64,000 nt of DNA from an uncultured Aquimarina sp. (GTDB lineage Bacteria; Bacteroidota; Bacteroidia; Flavobacteriales; Flavobacteriaceae): assembly GCA_947500845.1 (NCBI GenBank), contig CANMTP010000010.1, positions 62,001 through 126,000 on the forward strand, written 5' to 3'. Shown one piece after another: positions 9,639 to 18,161 of the stretch (within the stretch, counting starts at the first letter, position 1; each line of letters starts with the position of its first letter). Below the pieces are notes generated by a model, which was not told where the DNA came from, did not search any database, and saw only the letters and a list, made by a program, of their open reading frames with translations. A program made the translations under genes and the position numbers.

Positions 9639-10922
9639 ATGAATACAAATAAACCTCTTGCCGAAAGAATACGTCCGAAATCTTTAACATCCTACCTTAG
9701 TCAGGAACATTTGATAGGAAATAACGGTTCACTTACCCAGCAAATAAAAAATGGGGTCATTCCATCATTAATCTTATGGGGACCACCTGGGGTTGGCAAA
9801 ACAACTTTGGCAAATATAATTGCTCAAGAATCACAAAGACCATTTTATACATTAAGTGCTATAAATAGTGGAGTAAAAGAAGTAAGAGATGTCATTGATA
9901 AAGCAAAACAAAGTGGTGGCTTGTTTACTTCAAAAAATCCGATTTTATTTATTGATGAAATTCATCGTTTTAGCAAATCTCAACAAGATTCTTTATTGGG
10001 TGCAGTAGAAAAAGGCTGGATCACCCTTATCGGAGCAACTACAGAAAATCCAAGTTTTGAGGTCATTCCCGCACTCTTGTCAAGGTGTCAAGTATATGTT
10101 TTAAACCCATTTGACAAAGAAGAGTTAGAAGCTTTATTGAATCGTGCTATGCACGAAGACGAGTATTTAAAATCAAAAGATATTACTCTGAAAGAAACCG
10201 AGGCCCTATTAAGATTAAGCGGAGGAGATGCAAGAAAGCTGCTTAATATTTTCGAACTTATCGTTTCAAGTCAGAACCATAGAAGTATAATCATAACTAA
10301 TGATCTCGTATTAAAACTAGTTCAACAAAATACAGTGCGATACGACAAAACAGGAGATCAGCATTATGATATTATCTCGGCATTCATTAAATCCATACGG
10401 GGCAGTGACCCTAATGCTGCAGTATATTGGTTGGCACGTATGATTGAAGGAGGAGAAGATCTTAAATTTATAGCCAGACGAATGATTATTTTAGCATCTG
10501 AAGATATAGGAAATGCAAATCCAACAGCTTTGATCATGGCAAACAATACTTTTCAGGCAGTAAATACGATAGGATATCCAGAAGCAAGAATCATTTTAAG
10601 CCAATGTGCGGTTTACCTTGCTACCTCCCAAAAAAGTAATGCCTCATATATGGCAATAAATAAAGCGCAACAACTGGTCAAACAAACAGGTGATTTATCG
10701 GTACCATTACATATTAGAAATGCTCCCACGAAATTAATGAAAGAACTTGGGTATGGCGAAGATTATAAATATGCTCATAACCACGAAAAAAACTTTGCAG
10801 ACCAAGAATTTTTACCCGATGAGATTAAGAATACCAAACTTTATGAGCCTGGTGACAACCAGCGTGAAAATTCATTTAGAGCTTTTCTCAAATCGAGATG
10901 GGGAAAGAAATATGGGTATTGA
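9639..10922 (+). CDS. rarA: Replication-associated recombination AAA+ ATPase RarA
   Basis: 427 residues, full length for the family. It begins with the typical [10 protein letters not shown], then Walker [12 protein letters not shown] (about 48-58), Walker [10 protein letters not shown] (about 103-111), sensor 1 GATTENPSF (about 130-138) and a sensor 2/lid region ([10 protein letters not shown]). The C-terminal tetramerisation part includes [15 protein letters not shown] and a [12 protein letters not shown] stretch. RarA (MgsA) acts at stalled replication forks in the cytoplasm. Monocistronic; its stop lies 11 bases from that of a convergent gene. Confidence 0.95.
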   Translation: MNTNKPLAERIRPKSLTSYLSQEHLIGNNGSLTQQIKNGVIPSLILWGPPGVGKTTLANIIAQESQRPFYTLSAINSGVKEVRDVIDKAKQSGGLFTSKNPILFIDEIHRFSKSQQDSLLGAVEKGWITLIGATTENPSFEVIPALLSRCQVYVLNPFDKEELEALLNRAMHEDEYLKSKDITLKETEALLRLSGGDARKLLNIFELIVSSQNHRSIIITNDLVLKLVQQNTVRYDKTGDQHYDIISAFIKSIRGSDPNAAVYWLARMIEGGEDLKFIARRMIILASEDIGNANPTALIMANNTFQAVNTIGYPEARIILSQCAVYLATSQKSNASYMAINKAQQLVKQTGDLSVPLHIRNAPTKLMKELGYGEDYKYAHNHEKNFADQEFLPDEIKNTKLYEPGDNQRENSFRAFLKSRWGKKYGY

Positions 10923-10933
10923 TAAATCCAGCA

Positions 10934-11761
10934 TTACTGCCTTGCGAACGTATCAAGAATTATTTTATCAGTAACCGGGTTAACTCTTTCCAGAATGAAA
11001 TTTCCAAAGCTATCAAAATATCCGCTGCCACTTAAATCGCCTCCATTAATCAAATAAGAATTATCTCTTTTAAGTTTATAAATTTTTCCGAAAGAAATTA
11101 ACTTTTCTCCCTCCTTTTTTGAAAGCTCGTATCCATATTCTTTCTTTTTAAACACGAATACTTTGTTATTTAAAACGTATGACCTGGAGACTTGGTTAGC
11201 GTAATCTCCCGAGCTAGTTGATACTTCGTTTTTTATTTCTACAGCTTTTTCTTTTTCTGCCAAAATAATTTGTTTCTCTGTAACTGGAACTGGACTTATT
11301 TGTACTATTTTTTTATCCTCTTCTTGTGATTCGTTATACTTATAGTTCAATTTCTGTACATCCTTAAATGCATCACGTAAGGCTTCATGATATGCTTTTT
11401 TAAATTCTTTTTCCCTACTTGTACCTTCAGTAGAGACAAAAACTACTTGGTCTTCACAGTTTTTTAATTCTATATTCAACTTGGTCATAAAAAGTGAGGA
11501 AGACTTCTTTACGTGAACCAACAACCCCCTACAACTATTTTCTTTTAGTTCCATAGGCATTTCTTTTCCTTGGACATAGGCATTGAAGCCGTATTTGTTA
11601 AATAAAAACTTAGTTAACGAATTTAATTGATATGCATCTTCTTTTTTAAGAAACTCGAAAGTTCTGGGAACAATAATATATTCATAATCATTCACACTTT
11701 TCTGACTAAATATGTTCAAACTTGAAACCAAAATAATTCCCAAAAAAAGAAAACGTATCAT
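10934..11761 (-). CDS. Conserved secreted flavobacterial protein of unknown function
   Basis: 275 residues with a signal peptide (FLFLGIILVSSLNIFSQ). The first mature half is well structured and resembles a family I have seen widely in flavobacteria: a YEYIIVPRTFEFLKKEDAYQ segment, LTKFLFNKYGFNAYV, a conserved Cys in CRGLLVHVKK and another in LKNCEDQVVF, then REKEFKKAYHEALRDAF. A lower-complexity linker (about 150-190) leads to a C-terminal beta-strand region ending in a LERVNPVTDKIILDTFA stretch. Probably periplasmic or outer-membrane associated. No function can be assigned from the sequence. Confidence 0.8.
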   Translation of the reverse strand: MIRFLFLGIILVSSLNIFSQKSVNDYEYIIVPRTFEFLKKEDAYQLNSLTKFLFNKYGFNAYVQGKEMPMELKENSCRGLLVHVKKSSSLFMTKLNIELKNCEDQVVFVSTEGTSREKEFKKAYHEALRDAFKDVQKLNYKYNESQEEDKKIVQISPVPVTEKQIILAEKEKAVEIKNEVSTSSGDYANQVSRSYVLNNKVFVFKKKEYGYELSKKEGEKLISFGKIYKLKRDNSYLINGGDLSGSGYFDSFGNFILERVNPVTDKIILDTFARQ

Positions 11762-11918
11762 ATTTATTACATTATAACATTAAACCAAACTGCAAAGATA
11801 CTCCTCTTGCTTTAGCAATATCAGTATATTCTATCAAATTATTAGCAGAAATGTAAAATTAATTTCTTCTATACGACTTGATCATAAAAACCTTGTATTA
11901 AAATACAAATATTAACGA

Positions 11919-12605
11919 CTAAAGATAATTTTTGACCTGTTTTAAATTAAAAACCTGGAGGTTTTTTTCTGGAAGTTTTTCCCGATGGTAATTAAAACAG
12001 ATAGTCTTTAATCCAATTGCTTCGGCTCCTAAAATATCAGCTTCATAATTATCCCCAATCATAATGCTATTATTTGTGGCTGCACCTGAAATTTTTATGG
12101 CATGTTCAAAAATAAACGGATTAGGTTTTTTTACTCCTGCTTCTTCACTATTAGTAACCGTTTTAAAAAAGTGTTTTATTCCTGAATTTGACAACTTATT
12201 ATTTTGAACTTCTTTGAATCCATTTGTTATGATATGCATATTATATTTTGGATTTAGATATTCCAACAATTCTTTAGCACCACCAATTAAATGATTATTA
12301 AGCGGTAAAAAGGCTATATAATCATGAGCCATCTCGTCTATAATTTCTAAAGAAAATTTCTGACCTAAAATATCAAACGCCTCTATAAGTCTTCTTCTTC
12401 TCAATTCTTCTTTGGTAACTTCTTCATCTCTGTAAAGTTTCCAGTATTTCATATTAATAGGTTGGTATATATAAAAAAAAGAATCGAGTTCGAGATGTAT
12501 TTTGAACTTATCGAATATCATCCCAAATGCTAATGACGAATTTTTATCAAAATCCCATAGAGTATGGTCGAGATCAAAAAAAATATGTTTAATTGTATTA
12601 TTCAT
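11919..12605 (-). CDS. HAD-superfamily hydrolase, YjjG-like nucleotide phosphatase
   Basis: 228 residues from ATG 12605. The four HAD motifs are present: FFDLDHTLWDFD (nucleophile Asp and acid Asp), IITNGF (motif II), Lys in GVKKPNPFIFEHA (motif III) and MIGDNYEADILGA (motif IV). Overall similarity is to the YjjG/noncanonical pyrimidine nucleotidase branch; the precise substrate is inferred. A longer reading from 12704 is open but would run deep into the upstream gene. The ATG at 12605 instead overlaps that gene's stop by eight bases, suggesting translational coupling. Last gene of a radC - DUF7033 - HAD unit. Confidence 0.85.
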   Translation of the reverse strand: MNNTIKHIFFDLDHTLWDFDKNSSLAFGMIFDKFKIHLELDSFFYIYQPINMKYWKLYRDEEVTKEELRRRRLIEAFDILGQKFSLEIIDEMAHDYIAFLPLNNHLIGGAKELLEYLNPKYNMHIITNGFKEVQNNKLSNSGIKHFFKTVTNSEEAGVKKPNPFIFEHAIKISGAATNNSIMIGDNYEADILGAEAIGLKTICFNYHREKLPEKNLQVFNLKQVKNYL

Positions 12606-13902
12606 CTTCTGTATTCCAAATGAATTCAAAAATTGATTTCCAAAATGTCTGGCTATGGAGCTCACTAAATAAAACATTACTAAAAATGGGTATGAATACT
12701 CCATCTACCTTCTTAACTTTTTCCAAATAAGTAGTAATTTCATTTCTCGTAGCTGTCTCGCTTTCAAAATCTTCTCGCTTCCCTAAGTTGGCAATACAAA
12801 AAGAATGTATTACCAAAGGTGTTTGTACTTCATAATCCAAATCGTAAAACATAAAAGGAGTACAAGTACCTGCCCTAAATCCAGAATATCTCGAATATCC
12901 CATAGAATAATCTTCTTGTATCTCTAATTCAATAAAATTTCGATAAGCTTCGGGTAATTTAATTTTAAAAAATGAACACAAAACATATTTAAGTCTCCTG
13001 TTAAGAATACCTTCCATTCTTTGTTTCTCTTTGTTTAATGTAAGCAAATCACTTACGGCTTCATAAGAAACTTTAAGCCCTACATCAATATAATCTGATA
13101 TATGTTTTATAACAATGCGATGTTGAGGATTATTGTACCCTATATTTTTCTCATAATTTGAGTAATCTCCTAATCCAAATAACACTTTACATTTTCTTTT
13201 TTTTTGTTTTTGTAGATCTATGATAAAATCAAAAGTATCAAATGGATCTTTTTTAAATCCAAGTATAACTCGTATTCTATCGGAGAGTTCATCTAATTTC
13301 AGCCTCCACAAATCTCGCAAACTCCCTCCCAACGATCTTAAAACACCTTTATCTTTATAAGCAAATGTTTCACTTACAGAAATTATAGGAATAATTGTAA
13401 ATTTCTTTTTATCGAATTGTAAGTTAGAATATTTATCAACAAGAACTCTTTTAAATTTGAAAGCCCATATATCAACGACGGGATCTTGTAAAAATCCGTT
13501 TTCATATCCAATACTTTCTATAGCAGGAAAACGCCCTAAATTATCTTTTACGTGGGGTAAATATTCTTCATACCTGGTTAATAAATAAAATGATGCGGCA
13601 AAGATATCATAGGGCAAAGCTGTATTTGGATGTTTAACTTCAAAAAAACATTTGGTCTCTTCCCAATCCAATACATGAATATCTATAGCATTTAGTCCAT
13701 GTTCAAAAAGCAACTCGACACTTTGAAAATACAGCTCTTTTCCTAAAGGTTGCTTACCATAAGAAAATTTAGGACCATCATGAGCAATAAAGACCTCTAT
13801 CTTTGATGTTAAATCAACCTCGATTCCTAATATTCTCCTACAAATATGTTTAAAAATGTAAGAAACTCTTGGAGTGATCTTTTGTACATATATCAATAAC
13901 AT
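12598..13902 (-). CDS. Polysaccharide-deacetylase-like protein (DUF7033 type)
   Basis: 434 residues without a signal peptide. An N-terminal region (about 1-150, with LPYDIFAASFYLLTRYEEYL) matches the domain that precedes the deacetylase fold in Bacteroidota relatives. The C-terminal half carries IDVGLKVSYEA, then YSMGYSRYSGFRAGTCTPFMFYD, the family's typical FRAGTCTPF signature. This suggests a role in cell-envelope or exopolysaccharide modification. The classical metal-binding DD/HxxxH of deacetylases is not obvious, so activity is uncertain. It follows radC by 12 bases and overlaps the HAD start. Confidence 0.75.
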   Translation of the reverse strand: MLLIYVQKITPRVSYIFKHICRRILGIEVDLTSKIEVFIAHDGPKFSYGKQPLGKELYFQSVELLFEHGLNAIDIHVLDWEETKCFFEVKHPNTALPYDIFAASFYLLTRYEEYLPHVKDNLGRFPAIESIGYENGFLQDPVVDIWAFKFKRVLVDKYSNLQFDKKKFTIIPIISVSETFAYKDKGVLRSLGGSLRDLWRLKLDELSDRIRVILGFKKDPFDTFDFIIDLQKQKKRKCKVLFGLGDYSNYEKNIGYNNPQHRIVIKHISDYIDVGLKVSYEAVSDLLTLNKEKQRMEGILNRRLKYVLCSFFKIKLPEAYRNFIELEIQEDYSMGYSRYSGFRAGTCTPFMFYDLDYEVQTPLVIHSFCIANLGKREDFESETATRNEITTYLEKVKKVDGVFIPIFSNVLFSELHSQTFWKSIFEFIWNTEDE

Positions 13903-13914
13903 CGAAATCGTGGG

Positions 13915-14613
13915 TTATAATATGGATTCATCAGCAAAGCTAAAATAACTTTTTTCTGTTACAATAAGATGATCTAGTACATTGATATCTAAACTGGCCC
14001 CGGCCTGTTTCAATTTTTGCGTCAAATCTTTATCCGATTTACTAGGTAACAAAGAACCGCTTGGATGGTTGTGTGCAATGATTATTCCAGTTGCTCCGTA
14101 TTCCAGGGCAGATCGATACACTATTCTGGCATCTACTAGCGTACCAGTTTTCCCCCCTACACTAACTTGTTTCTTTTGTAAAATTTTATTTGCATTGTTT
14201 AAATACAATACCCAAAACTCTTCGTGATCTAAATCACCTATAACCGGACGAAGAAGATCAAATACATCTTTGCTACATGTAATTTTTGGAACAATCTCTA
14301 CTCCCTCTTTTTTTCTTCTACGTCCTAATTCTAATCCTGCTATAATGGCAATTGCTTTTGCTTCTCCTATTCCTTTGAACTCCATCAATTGTTTAATTGA
14401 CAATTTTCCCAGGCCATCAATCTTGTGATTAACACTAGCTAAAATTCGTTTGCTTAATGCGACAGCACTCTCTTCACGATTCCCAGATCCTATTAATATG
14501 GCTATTATTTCTGCATCGGTCAACGTATTTTTCCCTTTAGCGATTAATTTTTCCCTTGGACGATCATTTTCGCTCCATTCCTTGATAGAAAAAGAGGAGT
14601 TTAACTCTTTCAT
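13915..14613 (-). CDS. radC: RadC-family JAB/MPN metalloprotease-like protein
   Basis: 232 residues. An N-terminal helix-hairpin-helix region (LMEFKGIGEAKAIAIIAGLELGRRR, about 75-100) is followed by the JAB/MPN domain with the complete JAMM zinc site: a Glu in the first strand and HNHPSGSLLPSKSD (about 181-194). The family was named for DNA repair, but its real role in chromosomal settings is unresolved. First gene of a minus-strand unit with the deacetylase-like and HAD genes. Confidence 0.93.
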   Translation of the reverse strand: MKELNSSFSIKEWSENDRPREKLIAKGKNTLTDAEIIAILIGSGNREESAVALSKRILASVNHKIDGLGKLSIKQLMEFKGIGEAKAIAIIAGLELGRRRKKEGVEIVPKITCSKDVFDLLRPVIGDLDHEEFWVLYLNNANKILQKKQVSVGGKTGTLVDARIVYRSALEYGATGIIIAHNHPSGSLLPSKSDKDLTQKLKQAGASLDINVLDHLIVTEKSYFSFADESIL

Positions 14614-14782
14614 ATATTACTTTTATTTGTTAAAATAATACAATTATTTCTATTTGTAAGTATAAACTATTTAGCTCAAAAACAAGACATTATTAGATTT
14701 TTAATACTTTAAAAGAAGCGATATATAATTAAATATTCCTCAATATTTAATCTATATATTTGTTTGAAAATGAAAGTTTTAC

Positions 14783-14790
14783 TATATTTG
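14783..14790 (+). promoter_or_regulatory. Promoter -7 element TATATTTG
   Basis: Exact TAnnTTTG match with a TTTG/TTG -33-like element 16 bases upstream (14764-14766). It gives a leader of about 48 bases for the gene at 14843; the leader contains a nine-codon reading frame (14809). Confidence 0.5.
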
Positions 14791-14842
14791 GTCACCCAAA
14801 ATCCAAAAATGAATAATTTAACAACTTCAAATTAACCTATTT

Positions 14843-15286
14843 ATGAAGAATATTTTTACCCTCGTTTTATTTCTTGTTACTTTGAGCTTTTACGGTCAGG
14901 ATAAGAAAGTTTCCTTTTTAAATTTAGTAGGAAATAACATACAAGTTCCTAGAGGATGTGAAGCTCAATCGGAATATGAGTTGCAAGCCTGTGATGGTAC
15001 GTCTATAAAATGGGATTACTATACTGACGATATGTTATCTGCTGTTTTTGATGCTACAATAAGCGCGTTTGCAGAGAGTAATAGTTCTAAAACTGAAGTA
15101 ACTTTTACTTCATTTGGTTCTCAACTCAAGGGTTATAAATTCAAAATGGGAACTACTTTTCAATATTTTTTACATGGTAAAATTAAAGATCAGCCATTAA
15201 TGATCAACTTAGGTACACCTAAAGACATAGCAGGTACTGATGATCTGGACGGGTTCTTGAGTTTATTCTTCGATGAAGCAAGTTAA
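14843..15286 (+). CDS. Small secreted protein of unknown function
   Basis: 147 residues with a clear signal peptide (IFTLVLFLVTLSFYGQ). The mature protein has two closely spaced cysteines (RGCEAQSEYELQACDG, about residues 39-55) that may form a disulfide. An amphipathic beta stretch follows (TEVTFTSFGSQLKGYKFKMG). I recognise no family. It stands alone between a TATATTTG promoter and a strong terminator, so it is probably expressed by itself. Confidence 0.75.
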   Translation: MKNIFTLVLFLVTLSFYGQDKKVSFLNLVGNNIQVPRGCEAQSEYELQACDGTSIKWDYYTDDMLSAVFDATISAFAESNSSKTEVTFTSFGSQLKGYKFKMGTTFQYFLHGKIKDQPLMINLGTPKDIAGTDDLDGFLSLFFDEAS

Positions 15287-15310
15287 TTAAGAAAGTATAT
15301 ACTTATATAG

Positions 15311-15345
15311 ATAAAGGCGAATCATGTGATTCGCCTTTATTATTT
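15311..15345 (+). terminator. Rho-independent terminator
   Basis: A 14-bp perfect stem (15311-15324 with 15327-15340, ATAAAGGCGAATCA and its complement) with a two-base centre, followed by TATTTTAAAA. It ends the gene at 14843. Confidence 0.85.
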
Positions 15346-15363
15346 TAAAATCTTAAAATATAT

Positions 15364-15371
15364 TATTTTTG
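15364..15371 (+). promoter_or_regulatory. Promoter -7 element TATTTTTG
   Basis: Exact TAnnTTTG match 28 bases before ATG 15400. It supports starting the DUF1569 gene there rather than at the upstream in-frame ATT. Confidence 0.5.
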
Positions 15372-15399
15372 AGTATCATTGATCTCAAAATTCGTAATC

Positions 15400-15843
15400 A
15401 TGAAATCATTATTCGAAGAACCTGCCCTGCAAGAAATTGAAAATAGAATTAATAAACTATCCAATGAAAGTTCTTCTTTATGGGGTAAAATGAATGTAGC
15501 CCAGATGTTCAATCATTGTCAGTTTCCTTTAAAAATTGCTTTAAAAAAAGAACATCCCAAGTTAAAACCTAACGTACTGGCAAAGTTATTCTTCAAAAAA
15601 TCACTGTATAATAATAAGCCATGGAGAAAAAATCTACCCACGCATTCAAAACTAAAAGTTGTAGAACAAAAAGAATTTGATAAAGAAAAACATGAACTTC
15701 TAAAACTGGTTGCAGAATTTTCTAATCAAAGAGACAAAAAAGAATGGGATCCTCATCCTATGTTTGGAAAATTTACCAATGAACAATGGGGGCAAATGCA
15801 GTACAAACATCTAGATCATCATCTTCAACAATTTAACGTATAA
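15400..15843 (+). CDS. DUF1569 (DinB-like) protein
   Basis: 147 residues from ATG 15400. Helical, with the His pattern of DinB-like four-helix bundles: MNVAQMFNHCQFPLKIAL near the N-terminus and a YKHLDHHLQQF ending. These His residues bind a metal in the superfamily. Cytoplasmic; the substrate is unknown, and relatives are suspected thiol-dependent transferases. The following PaiB gene starts four bases after its stop, so the two are co-transcribed. Confidence 0.8.
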   Translation: MKSLFEEPALQEIENRINKLSNESSSLWGKMNVAQMFNHCQFPLKIALKKEHPKLKPNVLAKLFFKKSLYNNKPWRKNLPTHSKLKVVEQKEFDKEKHELLKLVAEFSNQRDKKEWDPHPMFGKFTNEQWGQMQYKHLDHHLQQFNV

Positions 15844-15846
15844 ATA

Positions 15847-16446
15847 GTGTATCCACCAAAACATCACCAGGACTATAATCCAGAAAATATAAAGGAAGTA
15901 GCCAAAACGTATCCCCTTGCTGCCATAATATCAGCAAAAAACAGTACTCCTTTTATTACTCATGCTCCCTTGATTTTTCATGGTCAGAAACTCATAGGTC
16001 ATATTGACGCAAATAACCCCCATGTTAATTTATTAAAAAATGACTATCCTGTTTGTACAGTATTTCAAGGACCACAGACCTATATTTCTCCGTCGATATA
16101 CACCACAAAACAATTACCCACCTGGAATTATATTATCGCCCATGCGACTGGTATTGTAAAAGAAATCGTAGATACAGAAATCATAAAAAATTCGATAGTG
16201 ACCATGACAAATTTCCTTGAGTCGCCAGATCAAAAATTTGTTTTAGATCATGAAGATGTAAGAATGGATCGCTTGGTGCCTTATATTCATTGTTTCGAAA
16301 TAGAAATACATAATTGGGAAGGAAAATTTAAATTAAGTCAGGATAAAGTCCCTAAAGATATAGAAAATGCAAAGCGAGAACTAATTAAGAACAATCAAAA
16401 AAGTGTTTCCAATTTTGTAAATGAATTGTTTGAAAAGCATTTTTAG
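15847..16446 (+). CDS. PaiB-family FMN-binding protein
   Basis: 199 residues. The GTG at 15847 gives the family's canonical MYPPKHHQDYN beginning. Conserved blocks include TYPLAAIISA, PFITHAPLIF, LIGHIDANNPH, a TYISPSIYTTKQLPTWNYI segment and VPYIHCFEIEI. The fold is a split beta-barrel that binds flavin; PaiB was first described as a negative regulator of sporulation and protease genes in Bacillus. Whether it is a regulator or an FMN enzyme here is not clear. Operon with the DUF1569 gene. Confidence 0.9.
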   Translation: MYPPKHHQDYNPENIKEVAKTYPLAAIISAKNSTPFITHAPLIFHGQKLIGHIDANNPHVNLLKNDYPVCTVFQGPQTYISPSIYTTKQLPTWNYIIAHATGIVKEIVDTEIIKNSIVTMTNFLESPDQKFVLDHEDVRMDRLVPYIHCFEIEIHNWEGKFKLSQDKVPKDIENAKRELIKNNQKSVSNFVNELFEKHF

Positions 16447-16461
16447 GTATCTATAAATACC

Positions 16462-17814
16462 TCAAAACCATTCTTTTATTTCATCAAAATTAAGCCCCCC
16501 GTAATTCCCACTACTCATAAGAACTAAGGCAGTATTAGAAAAATTTTTGTTTTTTAGATAATGTTGAAACTCTTCTGGATTAGTGTAGATAATTAAATCT
16601 TCCCGGCTAAACGCTTCTTCAATTTGATCAGCAGATATCTCTTCCAATTGTTTAATATTTACTGCCTTAGGAGAATAAAACACCACAGCTTCGTCTGCTG
16701 CATCTAAAGCTCCTTTATATTCTTTTAAAAACTCTGCATTTAAACTACTATAGGTATGTAATTCTAAACAGGCGATTACTGTTCTATTATGATATTGATC
16801 TTTTACAGCTTTTGTAGTGGCGCTCACTTTAGAAGGGCTATGTGCAAAATCCTTGTAGGCAACCGATGTAGAATTTTCTGCAATTTTTTCGAGTCTTTTG
16901 GATGCTCCTTTAAAAGAGGCTATCGCTTCATAAAAATCATCCTCATCAATTCCCATATGCTGACAAATCCATTTTGCACCTGCCAAATTACTTAAATTAT
17001 GGGCTCCAAAAACTTCAATTGGCATTTCTCCTTCGGGAGTAAAAAGCAATGTCTCTCCATCTTCAACACTATATTCAGGTGTAGTGTAGGGAAATTTTCT
17101 GATTGGATTTTCAGTTGCTTCAGCGAGTTTTTTTACCTCCTCATCTTCTTCATTATAAACTAGAGCACCTCCATTTACAATAGAATTCATAAATACCCTA
17201 AATTGATCAACATAATTCTCAAAAGTTGGAAACACATTAATGTGATCCCACGCAATTCCACTTACAAGGGCTATATTGGGCTGATATAAATGAAATTTTG
17301 GTCTTCTATCTATTGGAGATGACAAGTACTCATCCCCTTCTAACACCATAAAATCATTCTCTTCAGTAAGGTGAACCATGGTATCAAAACCCTCTAATTG
17401 TGCTCCTACCATATAATCTACTTCTTTCTCATGATAATGTAATACATGTAAAATCATTGAGGTAATTGTTGTTTTACCATGTGATCCACCGATGACTACA
17501 CGAGTTTTATTTTTGGACTGCTCATATAAAAACTCTGGATAAGAATAGATGGTCAATTGTAATTCCTGGGCTCTAAGAAGTTCTGCGTTATCCTCTTTTG
17601 CGTGCATTCCCAAAATAATTGCATCAAGATCTTTTGTTATCTTTTCGGGGAACCAGCCAAACTCATTAGGTAATAACCCATGTCGGTCTAGTCTAGATTT
17701 TGAGGGTTCAAAAATGGTGTCATCACTTCCTGTTATCTGATATCCTTTTTGATGCAATGCAATAGCTAGATTGTGCATTGCACTGCCTCCTATTGCTATA
17801 AAATGTACACGCAT
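16462..17814 (-). CDS. mpl: Mpl-like Mur ligase (UDP-MurNAc:peptide ligase)
   Basis: 450 residues. The N-terminal Rossmann domain (HFIAIGGSAMHNLAIALHQKG, GSDD) is followed by the ATP loop VIGGSHGKTTITS (about 105-117), the central domain with EGDEYLSSPIDRRPKF and AWDHINVFPTF, and a C-terminal ligase domain (YKDFAHSPSKV). The VEGDEY block and the shortened N-terminal motif favour Mpl, which recycles murein tripeptide, over MurC. A MurC activity cannot be excluded. Cytoplasmic and monocistronic, divergent from the alpha-2-macroglobulin gene. Confidence 0.82.
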   Translation of the reverse strand: MRVHFIAIGGSAMHNLAIALHQKGYQITGSDDTIFEPSKSRLDRHGLLPNEFGWFPEKITKDLDAIILGMHAKEDNAELLRAQELQLTIYSYPEFLYEQSKNKTRVVIGGSHGKTTITSMILHVLHYHEKEVDYMVGAQLEGFDTMVHLTEENDFMVLEGDEYLSSPIDRRPKFHLYQPNIALVSGIAWDHINVFPTFENYVDQFRVFMNSIVNGGALVYNEEDEEVKKLAEATENPIRKFPYTTPEYSVEDGETLLFTPEGEMPIEVFGAHNLSNLAGAKWICQHMGIDEDDFYEAIASFKGASKRLEKIAENSTSVAYKDFAHSPSKVSATTKAVKDQYHNRTVIACLELHTYSSLNAEFLKEYKGALDAADEAVVFYSPKAVNIKQLEEISADQIEEAFSREDLIIYTNPEEFQHYLKNKNFSNTALVLMSSGNYGGLNFDEIKEWF

Positions 17815-18116
17815 AATTTATTGTTAAATCTGATCGTAAAGATACAATCTACAATGAATAATAAAAGAACTAGAAATAAAAATCAAATGTGGATCAATGT
17901 CTATATTTACAAACAATTGTCTATTCTTACACCAATACACACTCAACCAAACCTCTCTTTCCCTAATTCATAGTTTAATTTACTGATTTTTACTTTTTTC
18001 TTTGAAGCAAGTATTGAATTTGAATTAGATCTTAATTTATAATCGCAAAATTGTTAAGGCTCATTTCAAATACGTAGCTTTATAATGTTATTTACAAATA
18101 AATAAAAATTCATCAA

Positions 18117-18124
18117 TACATTTG
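18117..18124 (+). promoter_or_regulatory. Promoter -7 element TACATTTG of the alpha-2-macroglobulin gene
   Basis: Exact TAnnTTTG match 37 bases before the start at 18162, in the 347-base divergent gap shared with the Mpl-like gene. I saw nothing else in that gap. Confidence 0.45.
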
Positions 18125-18161
18125 GTATGGCTATTGTTTGTATAAAAAATCTAAAACCTAA